Source: Calditrichota bacterium (GTDB lineage Bacteria; Zixibacteria; MSB-5A5; GN15; FEB-12). Taken from it: a DNA stretch of 12,255 nt. Below the pieces are notes generated by a model that was given only the letters and a program-made list of their open reading frames with translations, searched no databases and had not been told where the DNA came from. Position numbers and translations under genes: made by a program. Positions 8,101 to 12,255 of this stretch are shown here, piece by piece. The stretch lies in assembly GCA_030641085.1 (NCBI GenBank), contig DAOWIC010000055.1:1-12255 (forward strand). The letters run 5' to 3'. The first letter of the stretch is position 1. Each line of letters begins with the position of its first letter.

Positions 8101-8598
8101 CTCTCTGGACAGGCCGAGGGTGTCTACGGTCACGCTGCCCCAGTTGGCTCCATCCGGAGATGAGACAGCAAAGCCGTTACTGATAGCCAGGTAATCGGTT
8201 TCCTCCGGGTTGGTGTATCTTATGAAGAAAGTAATCGGCTGACCCGCGACAATCTGACCCGGTCCGGCCTGACCGGATACCTGGTCGAGCGTAATAAACC
8301 CAGCCGTGGTCGGTGTGCAATTACCTGTTCCTTCGCAGACAAGCTCATCACCGCCGGCGAAGAGATAGTTGGCCAGGGCGGCGATATCGACCATATCGGC
8401 CTCGTCGCACCTATCCATATTAACCATGGCCGGATCGACCGGAGCCGGCCCATGCGAGATGATGTAATTGAACAGGTATACCATGTCGGCGATATCGATT
8501 TGGCCACTGCCGTCCGCGTCGCCACAGACTTGGGCGTTTGCGGGCACAGCAAACGCGATCAATATCACCAGCGCTGCCAGAAAAAGATGACTTTTCAT
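5191..8598 (-). CDS. Large secreted dockerin protein with triplicated module and C-terminal sorting domain
   Basis: An 1135-residue exported multidomain protein. Residues 1-22 are a signal peptide cut near ANA/Q. A first dockerin-like pair lies at 25-82 (loop DADGSGQIDIAD, 27-38; the second loop is degenerate). Then come three homologous modules at about 99-265, 269-431 and 540-703, with a BACON/Ig-like beta domain (about 437-537) between the second and third. A cohesin-like beta-sandwich follows (about 708-840), then a second dockerin (DFDGNGQVDIAD at 856-867; DVNGDCRGPDISD at 889-901), another beta region (930-1040), and the FlgD-like/type IX sorting domain with YQNYPNPFNPNTEIGF at 1049-1064 and GVYLYRLDAG near 1114-1123. 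No enzyme domain is evident, so a structural or adhesive surface role is inferred. Start supported by GGGAGGAG six bases before the ATG; a promoter and a terminator flank it, so it is monocistronic. Confidence 0.93.
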   Translation of the reverse strand: MKSHLFLAALVILIAFAVPANAQVCGDADGSGQIDIADMVYLFNYIISHGPAPVDPAMVNMDRCDEADMVDIAALANYLFAGGDELVCEGTGNCTPTTAGFITLDQVSGQAGPGQIVAGQPITFFIRYTNPEETDYLAISNGFAVSSPDGANWGSVTVDTLGLSREDFYFGIWHDEYLTSGSGADTIAFAGITSSGMSGEYYGVEAGFDDVAFSITIGPFDEQDIGKTICLDSAFFEPAGPWKWTENGDGWVTPEWDGPHCFEIVAPPTALLTLDHVDGLTPEGLLGTREPVTFNIRATNNTGELVAFMENCFRVWSPDGAQWWQTTCDMIDAMRDEYFDILSISNCISCDGTGADTIQYVHIAALEAEGLPVGYDGVPYTITIGPIDPIYEGQMICLDSARMPPNLQWLWQHCCPTDVYPFWDGPHCFRIGNTGLPDRELVVAPELLSFIMLEAGDNPDPQIFSVTEIHASAIAFDVEEDAGWVNLGGVGVTTPDDITVSIDGGALLAGEYETTITIASEEAVNSPQTVTVRLEVIAGEHDGVSLAYVMGQGEPGTIYAGQPVTFGLRYANASTDYIMAMINSFRVYSPDGAQWTTLVADTSGAINNDIFAGALSINYFGVTGSGADSVFFGGITDTAVGMPPGFDDVALTISIGPIDVAHVGKTVCLDSAWTPPAGDWLWATLESDAFAPPWSGPHCFTIAEPAPNMLIIPSVSTYTPGTQPVDVQAGQTITGASIPIKIPEGVEILDISRTGLITEDWDYVTSYIRADSGFLYVALANSFEATIPEGQSTVFNIRFHVIGAQCDDISYVQWDTALYDDVMRNMIFVSNDYLPIFPGFNISQNITEVLGIMPADFDGNGQVDIADLVGTVNFMFHGGEPPVSLNALDVNGDCRGPDISDLVYMVKYHFSGGLEPQCGCVEKALRAAPLTGRVALYTSYEEGATVVRVNSDIGLRGMEFELIGASETVPVKMIDDRLDLIAGVTDQGYHIGLLDMDGSEYLTRGEYELIRLDGEHLLSSAVVTDMGFNSLTPLINQKLSLVPEKFELYQNYPNPFNPNTEIGFALPEASHVKLEIYNIAGRRVATLVDERLEANSYLIEWNGTDYNGQSVASGVYLYRLDAGQYVETKKMILLK
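6490..6981 (-). repeat. Secreted-protein module, copy 3
   Basis: Residues 540-703 of the dockerin protein. Landmarks are AGQPVTF, YSPDGAQW, GSGADS, ISIGPID, KTVCLDSA, WLW and WSGPHCFTI, with cysteines 668 and 699 again 31 apart. It is separated from copies 1 and 2 by a BACON/Ig-like domain. Confidence 0.8.
7306..7794 (-). repeat. Secreted-protein module, copy 2 (cysteine-rich)
   Basis: Residues 269-431 of the dockerin protein. It keeps WSPDGAQW, GTGADT, TITIGPID, MICLDSA, WLW and WDGPHCFRI, with the common cysteines at 397 and 428. It alone has six additional cysteines (312, 328, 347, 350, 414, 415), suggesting extra disulfides or metal binding. Confidence 0.8.
7804..8304 (-). repeat. Secreted-protein module, copy 1
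   Basis: Residues 99-265 of the dockerin protein. Shared landmarks with the other two copies are AGQPITF, SSPDGANW, GSGADT, SITIGP, KTICLDSA, WKW and WDGPHCFEI. Two cysteines, 230 and 261, are 31 residues apart. It resembles copy 3 more than the adjacent copy 2 (for example GFDDVAFSITIGP versus GFDDVALTISIGP). I do not recognise a named family. Confidence 0.8.
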
Positions 8599-8706
8599 GA
8601 CATTCTCCTCCCGAGAGAAATATTGACTATGGTTACGATTTAATACTCTATGTAAGGCTCGTGTCGGCTCGCCCGGTGTATCGGATATTCTGATGATTCT
8701 ATCTAA

Positions 8707-8735
8707 AATGTAGCTTCTGGTGTCCGGTTTGTCAA
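8707..8735 (-). promoter_or_regulatory. Promoter for the dockerin-protein gene
   Basis: On the minus strand a perfect TTGACA (8735-8730) is followed after exactly 17 nt by TACATT (8712-8707, 4 of 6 matches to TATAAT). Transcription would start near 8700, leaving an untranslated leader of about 100 nt before the ATG at 8598. Confidence 0.6.
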
Positions 8736-8813
8736 CAATTTTTTGGCCGAAACCGGAGTCGCAAAGACATTAATCCCGGTCATAAAACGTCCCGTTTTTG
8801 GTTTGACGCTCGC

Positions 8814-8842
8814 TTGTGAAATGGTCGCTAATACGTTATAAT
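8814..8842 (+). promoter_or_regulatory. Promoter for the TPR lipoprotein gene
   Basis: TTGTGA (8814-8819) is followed after 17 nt by a perfect TATAAT (8837-8842). The expected start near 8849 leaves a leader of about 23 nt that contains GAGGAA (8860-8865) six bases before the ATG at 8872. A separate TTGACG at 8803 is too far (28 nt) from this -10 box to be its partner. Confidence 0.6.
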
Positions 8843-8871
8843 GCTTACTGATAGATAGCGAGGAAATACCG

Positions 8872-9720
8872 ATGACCAGATTCTTGTCGATTTTGCTGCT
8901 TACGATACTTGTGCTCGGCTGTGGCGGTGAGCCGGAGACCTTCGACGAACTCCAGGCGGCCGGAACAAAAGCCTTTGTAACCGGGGAATACCCGACCGCG
9001 CGACGTTACCTCGGCCGAGCGCTTGACATCAAATCCTCCGATCGTGATGTGCTCTATTTCATGGGGCTGGCCTGCCGTCGCGAGTACTACATGGATTCCG
9101 CCTTTTACTACCTGAAACGGGCCGGTCTGCTCTTTCCCTACGACCGTGAGGTGAACATCGCCCTTTACGAGGTCGCGCTTGAGTTGAAAGAATGGCAGAG
9201 TGCGCTGGAGGCGATAAGGATTCTGGTGGAGACCGGCGATTCTCCCGAACAGTATGCCGAGCGGGCGGCGGATCTCAATATCAAAACCGAGAACTTTTTC
9301 GTAGCCTACCTCCAGTACAGCAAGCTGTACGAGCAGGACCGCGAGAATCCGGTCCGGTATCTGCAACTGGCTAATGTCGCCGCACGGGTCGATTCCGTTA
9401 GGCAGGCGATAGCGCTGATGGATACCGCGATGGTGAAATTCGGCGAGCGAATAGAGTTTCTTCAAAATCAGGCGATTTTTTACACCGCGGTTGGCGACAG
9501 GAGTATGGCCGAAAAGCGGCTGCGCCAGATTATCGCGCTGGACAGCACGCAGTCAGTAGCCAAATTGACCCTGGCCAATATTCTCTCCTTCAGTAAATCC
9601 CGCGAGGAACGCGAGGAGGCGCTTGAGTTGTTTCGGGAACTTCAGGCGATACCCGGCAGCGGCCCCAAGCTGGACTCGGCGATTCAAGCCCTCGAAGCCG
9701 ACCTCGGATCTTCCAACTGA
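8872..9720 (+). CDS. TPR-repeat lipoprotein
   Basis: A 282-residue exported lipoprotein. The N-terminus MTRFLSILLLTILVLGC has a lipobox (VLGC) with Cys17 as the lipidation site, so the mature protein should be membrane-anchored and face the periplasm or surface. The rest is almost entirely helical tetratricopeptide-like repeats of about 34 residues (about 24-57, 58-91, 92-125, 127-158, 161-193, 195-227 and 229-262), with typical patterns such as AFVTGEYPTARRYLGRALDIKSS and AVGDRSMAEKRLRQIIALD. TPR solenoids scaffold protein assemblies; no catalytic residues are expected and the partner is unknown. It has its own promoter, a GAGGAA ribosome-binding site, and hairpins downstream. It is divergent from the dockerin gene and convergent with the next lipoprotein gene. 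Confidence 0.93.
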   Translation: MTRFLSILLLTILVLGCGGEPETFDELQAAGTKAFVTGEYPTARRYLGRALDIKSSDRDVLYFMGLACRREYYMDSAFYYLKRAGLLFPYDREVNIALYEVALELKEWQSALEAIRILVETGDSPEQYAERAADLNIKTENFFVAYLQYSKLYEQDRENPVRYLQLANVAARVDSVRQAIALMDTAMVKFGERIEFLQNQAIFYTAVGDRSMAEKRLRQIIALDSTQSVAKLTLANILSFSKSREEREEALELFRELQAIPGSGPKLDSAIQALEADLGSSN

Positions 9721-9737
9721 AACGGATAAAAAAAGGA

Positions 9738-9763
9738 GGGCAGGATTATGGCTAATCCTGCCC
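9738..9763. terminator. Perfect 11-bp hairpin 3' of the TPR gene, possibly minus-strand terminator
   Basis: GGGCAGGATTA (9738-9748) pairs with TAATCCTGCCC (9753-9763) around a TGGC loop, starting 18 nt after the TPR stop codon. The plus side lacks a U-run, but reading the minus strand the stem is followed by TCC and seven Ts (plus-strand A-run at 9728-9734), so it could back up termination of minus-strand transcripts. Confidence 0.55.
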
Positions 9764-9772
9764 AACGCAGGG

Positions 9773-9802
9773 CTGTCTCTGAGAGAGACAGAGGGGGTTT
9801 TT
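9773..9802 (+). terminator. Probable intrinsic terminator of the TPR lipoprotein gene
   Basis: CTGTCTCT (9773-9780) pairs with AGAGACAG (9784-9791) around a GAG loop. A G-rich spacer then leads to five Ts (9798-9802). The spacer between stem and T-run makes it a weaker terminator than the one on the other strand. Confidence 0.5.
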
Positions 9803-9854
9803 CTGTCGGTTGCAACTTATATAACAAATTGTCTGTTTGGTTTGTTCACCGCCG

Positions 9855-9895
9855 AAAAAAAAACATGCCGACCGGCAGAGGGGTCCCGGTCGGCA
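9855..9895 (-). terminator. Strong intrinsic terminator of the glycine-repeat lipoprotein gene
   Basis: TGCCGACCGG (9866-9875) pairs perfectly with CCGGTCGGCA (9886-9895) around a 10-nt loop. On the minus strand it is followed by TG and nine Ts (plus-strand A-run 9855-9863). It begins about 30 nt past the stop codon at 9925. A further 8-bp inverted repeat, TTCTGAGG at 9901-9908 with CCTCAGAA at 9923-9930, brackets the stop codon itself. Confidence 0.85.
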
Positions 9896-9924
9896 CGATT
9901 TTCTGAGGAGGTATTTAATGCGCC

Positions 9925-11088
9925 TCAGAAGCCGTCATCATCTAAGTGGTTCCCCTCCTGGGCCGGTTCGCTGCAACGAACCTTCCAGCGGCCCTGAAAG
10001 AAACCACCATTCATGACGGGCGCTTTACAGTAACGCCCCATGAGATCGCCAAATGCCATCTCGTCAGCGTCGTAAATTCGTCCCTTAAACCAGCCTGCGT
10101 CAACGTGATAGCCCGATTGCCCGGCGTAATGATCGGGGCGTGCACCGTAGGTGCCCTTGATGAACGCCAGGAATCCGCCCGCCAGGTCTATCACTTTGCC
10201 GGTAAAGGCGTTAGCGCTGGTCTCGTCAGTGCCGTAATGGCCGTCAACAAAACCGATTATGGCGCCGTTCCTTGACAGCCAGAAGCCGCTGATGATATTC
10301 TCACCCGCATCGTTCACACCCCAGGTGCCGGCCAGGAATCCACGCGGGCAGGGACGGCGATCGAGTCTGAAGCCGTGAAAGGCTATGGCGTTACCGTCAT
10401 CGAGATACACAATCGTGTCCAGAGCGGCAATCTCTTCGAGGCTGAAAACCCGGCTGTAAGGACCGGTCTCAAACGAGACCTCGACCGGCTCGATATCGAC
10501 ATTCAGCGTGTCAACCTCGACGATCATGGTAGAATCACCCTGCAGATCAAATTCCCAGGTAATGGTGGAGTCATACTGCGGATAAACCGGTGGGATCAGC
10601 AGGTCGATCGCAAGCCCATCGTTGTGAACCGAGGTAAACGAAACCCACTCGATCAGCGTTCGGTCGGTGCGAGGCAGAATATAATCCTGGCCCTCTTCAA
10701 ACCGGAGCGCCCGGCGAATAATTTCCGCCCCACGACTGATAGTCAGCGAGCCGCTGAAATCGGTCAGTTCGGTGAATTCCGGATCATACTGGAGCTGTCC
10801 CCAGACAATGCGCAGGTGGTAGTAACCGGCCTCTTCATCATTGAGCAGGTCGGTGATCGCCGGTGAAGCGAGCAAAGCATCGCCATACTCGGCGTCGGCG
10901 GCGGCCTCTTCGAGCAGCGTCGGATTGTCGAATCCCGGAGCTTCCGCAACGGAGGTATAGCCACCGAATTCATCGGTAAGATTGGTATCCCCCTCAGTCA
11001 CGCCCGGATCCGTTGAACTGTCGGAACAACCGACAATCAAGCCGACAACGGCAATGGCCAGCACAGGCTGCAATAGTTTTCTTAACAT
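9925..11088 (-). CDS. Lipoprotein with C-terminal glycine/aromatic beta-repeats, function unknown
   Basis: A 387-residue exported lipoprotein of unrecognised family. I start it at the ATG at 11088: AAGGAGAG precedes it and the sequence begins MLRKLLQPVLAIAVVGLIVGC, a lipoprotein signal with lipidated Cys21; a longer frame to 11166 only adds a hydrophilic tail before the signal. Residues 25-90 are acidic linker and helix, and about 90-240 is a predicted beta-rich domain (QYDPEFTELTDFSGSLTISR; WEFDLQGDSTMIVEV). Residues 243-372 repeat a G-[FW]-[LF]-x-G-x-[WY] strand motif: GFLAGTW (250), GFLAFIKGTY (305), GWFKGRIY (332), GFFQGRW (362), with cysteines at 247, 354 and 372. The pattern loosely recalls MORN-type strands but is not a clear match. 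A surface or periplasmic role is inferred. A strong terminator follows; no convincing promoter was found upstream. Confidence 0.85.
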   Translation of the reverse strand: MLRKLLQPVLAIAVVGLIVGCSDSSTDPGVTEGDTNLTDEFGGYTSVAEAPGFDNPTLLEEAAADAEYGDALLASPAITDLLNDEEAGYYHLRIVWGQLQYDPEFTELTDFSGSLTISRGAEIIRRALRFEEGQDYILPRTDRTLIEWVSFTSVHNDGLAIDLLIPPVYPQYDSTITWEFDLQGDSTMIVEVDTLNVDIEPVEVSFETGPYSRVFSLEEIAALDTIVYLDDGNAIAFHGFRLDRRPCPRGFLAGTWGVNDAGENIISGFWLSRNGAIIGFVDGHYGTDETSANAFTGKVIDLAGGFLAFIKGTYGARPDHYAGQSGYHVDAGWFKGRIYDADEMAFGDLMGRYCKAPVMNGGFFQGRWKVRCSEPAQEGNHLDDDGF

Positions 11089-11359
11089 GGCGTCTCTCCT
11101 TGTGTGACTGTTGTTTACTGTGTTGCTGTGCAAGAATGTATCAACAAGTTCTATGCCACTCTTCACCGTGATATGTAACTAATTGACATGGGGCGCGTTA
11201 CCGTCTGCGGCAGGAGGCAGGATTGGTCGCGCGGGATGTACCATGCGGTACAGTGATGCGATCGTGAACGTGGCGGTACGCCCGAGAGTGGATTAATCTA
11301 TCTGGTTGGAAATGATCTGTATTCGGCAGATGTCGACCCGGCCAAAGCCGCGCCCGGAA
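11089..11359. other. Intergenic region upstream of the glycine-repeat lipoprotein
   Basis: This 271-nt gap has no gene I can support. It holds the lipoprotein's ribosome-binding site and presumably its promoter, but no hexamer pair stands out. TGTACC (11237-11242) and GGTACA (11247-11252) form a short inverted repeat, and GCGGTAC recurs at 11245 and 11273. No clear terminator with a U-run follows the haem-binding protein gene. Confidence 0.5.
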
Positions 11360-11932
11360 TCAGTACTCGTCTGCCTCTTCTTCTTCAGACTCGGTCGGTA
11401 TACCGTGGCGCTGATAAAGCTCTTTCATCCGGGCGGTGCTCTGGTCGATCCAGTTGAAAAGCGAGTCCTGTTGAGCGCCCTCAATCAACCTGCCCCAATG
11501 CATCAGGCGGTAACTGAACAGCGGCATTTCGCCCTCCTCGACCTCTTCTCTTATCTCCTCCAAGATCTCCAGAATGTCATCCTCTCCGGCGAACGGGAAA
11601 TCATTGGAGAGGTCGAGATATGCACGGCCATGTTTTACATGATCCTTGATAATGCCCTTGATCCCGGGCAATTCATAATACCAGGGAAATTCGGTCTGGT
11701 CGCTGTGGCAATCAAAGCAGGATTTTTCAAACATCGGTTTCAGCGGCAGATAATCGGCATTGATGATCGCGAACAGGCTGTCCAACTCGGCCTGTGTCTC
11801 CATAGTAACGGTATACTCAGGAACTGCGACAGACGATGAATCATCGTGCGCCCGAACGGCCGCGATTGCCACAATTGTAATCAGGGCGGTGACGACGGTT
11901 ACCAATATGCGGCTGGTTCTGAAAATTCTCAC
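11360..11932 (-). CDS. Membrane-anchored haem-binding-domain protein (single CxxCH)
   Basis: A 190-residue exported protein with a haem-binding domain of the Haem_bd type. I choose the GTG at 11932 because GGAGGGG lies six bases before it; an upstream TTG at 11947 is the alternative. A hydrophobic segment at about residues 8-26 is an uncleaved anchor or signal peptide. The core has CFDCHS at 72-77 (covalent haem c attachment with His76 as ligand), then TEFPWYYELPGIKGIIKDHV, and EEGEMPLFSYRLMH at about 132-145, where a Met/His could supply the second ligand as in relatives. The tail is acidic (SEEEEADEY). It should act in the periplasm in electron transfer or redox sensing; no partner enzyme is adjacent. 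It is 25 nt downstream of murQ and probably co-transcribed with it. Confidence 0.88.
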   Translation of the reverse strand: MRIFRTSRILVTVVTALITIVAIAAVRAHDDSSSVAVPEYTVTMETQAELDSLFAIINADYLPLKPMFEKSCFDCHSDQTEFPWYYELPGIKGIIKDHVKHGRAYLDLSNDFPFAGEDDILEILEEIREEVEEGEMPLFSYRLMHWGRLIEGAQQDSLFNWIDQSTARMKELYQRHGIPTESEEEEADEY

Positions 11933-11957
11933 CTTGCCCCTCCACAAAACAGCAGAT

Positions 11958-12254
11958 TCATGGTTTGATATTTCGGATTTTTCCCTCGGCCGTTTTCAAC
12001 AGTTTCTCGGACTCCGGTTTGTCGCATTTGTGCTGGTGCATGACGATAGCGGTCTTCACCGAACCGCCTGCGGCGGTCAACAGGCTGTCCGCCTGGGTCA
12101 AATTCAGTTCGAACAGATCCATCAGAATCTTGCGCGAGCGTGCCGCCAGTTTGTCGGACGTCGCCTGCAGGTCAACCATCAGGTTGCCGTAGGTCTTGCC
12201 CAGCAGTACCATGGCCGTGGTCGAAATCATGTTCAGCGTCATCTTCTGTGCGGT
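11958..12254 (-). CDS. murQ: N-acetylmuramic acid 6-phosphate etherase, C-terminal part (5' truncated)
   Basis: The frame is open through the right edge, and about 99 residues of an enzyme usually near 300 residues are present. The stretch TAQKMTLNMISTTAMVLLGK followed by TYGNLMVDLQATSDKL is highly characteristic of MurQ. The final ~50 residues (LFELNLTQADSLLTAAGGSVKTAI) form the small C-terminal helical domain of this family. MurQ converts cytoplasmic MurNAc-6-phosphate into GlcNAc-6-phosphate and D-lactate during recycling of cell-wall fragments. The SIS-fold catalytic part lies outside the window. The haem-binding protein gene follows after 25 nt. Confidence 0.93.
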   Translation of the reverse strand, partial: TAQKMTLNMISTTAMVLLGKTYGNLMVDLQATSDKLAARSRKILMDLFELNLTQADSLLTAAGGSVKTAIVMHQHKCDKPESEKLLKTAEGKIRNIKP

Positions 12255-12255
12255 G

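Noticed and set aside
8845..9465. Minus-strand open frame of 206 codons opposite the TPR lipoprotein
   Set aside because: The plus strand has a lipobox, TPR pattern, promoter and ribosome-binding site; the antisense frame has none.
9918..10016. Plus-strand 32-codon frame starting ATGCGCCTC with a good GAGGAGGT five bases upstream
   Set aside because: It lies antisense to the lipoprotein 3' end, the product is low-complexity and basic with no recognisable motif, and the purine-rich element is explained by the inverted repeat around the stop codon. No promoter is evident.
11237..11279. GGTAC-containing inverted and direct repeats in the gap before the glycine-repeat lipoprotein
   Set aside because: Six- and seven-base repeats over 40 nt can occur by chance. 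No promoter next to them could be identified, so a regulatory call is not supported.

Overview
The window most resembles a chromosomal segment from an uncultured bacterium of the FCB superphylum, with candidate phylum Zixibacteria my best guess. The lineage evidence is one large secreted protein (5191-8598) that combines a signal peptide, two dockerin-type repeats and a C-terminal 'YQNYPNPFNP' FlgD-like/type IX-secretion sorting domain, plus lipoproteins and a haem-binding-domain protein typical of that group. The lineage call is inference from protein architecture. No rRNA, tRNA, transposase, integrase or CRISPR array is visible.

Layout. At the left edge is the 3' end of a plus-strand GNAT-type acetyltransferase gene (2-517). 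It meets, tail to tail, a compact minus-strand cluster of six genes read from right to left: an EamA/DMT transporter (4114-5025), a divergent DprA/SLOG protein (3164-4069), yigZ (2546-3154), a PfkB-type sugar/nucleoside kinase (1627-2559, probably a TTG start overlapping yigZ), a PAP2 lipid phosphatase (1038-1616) and a macro-domain protein (533-1048). Gaps within it range from 44 nt down to overlaps of 11-14 nt, so it is likely an operon, with a possible extra internal promoter just before the dprA-like gene. A perfect 13-bp-stem terminator (5140-5169) separates it from the 1135-residue dockerin protein gene.

The dockerin protein starts at 8598 and faces away from a plus-strand TPR lipoprotein gene (8872-9720). 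The 273-nt gap between them holds one good sigma-70-like promoter for each direction. The TPR gene converges on a minus-strand lipoprotein gene (9925-11088) whose C-terminal third is built of glycine/aromatic beta-repeats. Three hairpins lie between these two genes. Further right on the minus strand are a CxxCH haem-binding-domain protein (11360-11932, GTG start) and the C-terminal part of murQ (11958 to the right edge), 25 nt apart and probably co-transcribed.

How the genes work together. Most are housekeeping or cell-envelope functions: peptidoglycan recycling (MurQ), lipid phosphate turnover (PAP2), metabolite export (EamA), nucleotide/ADP-ribose chemistry (macro domain) and surface display (dockerin protein and lipoproteins). 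I see no clear defence island or mobile system. The most unusual items are the dockerin protein, with three copies of an unfamiliar ~165-residue module that each carry two cysteines exactly 31 residues apart, the DprA relative that has lost the usual phosphate/ssDNA-binding signature residues, and the glycine-repeat lipoprotein.
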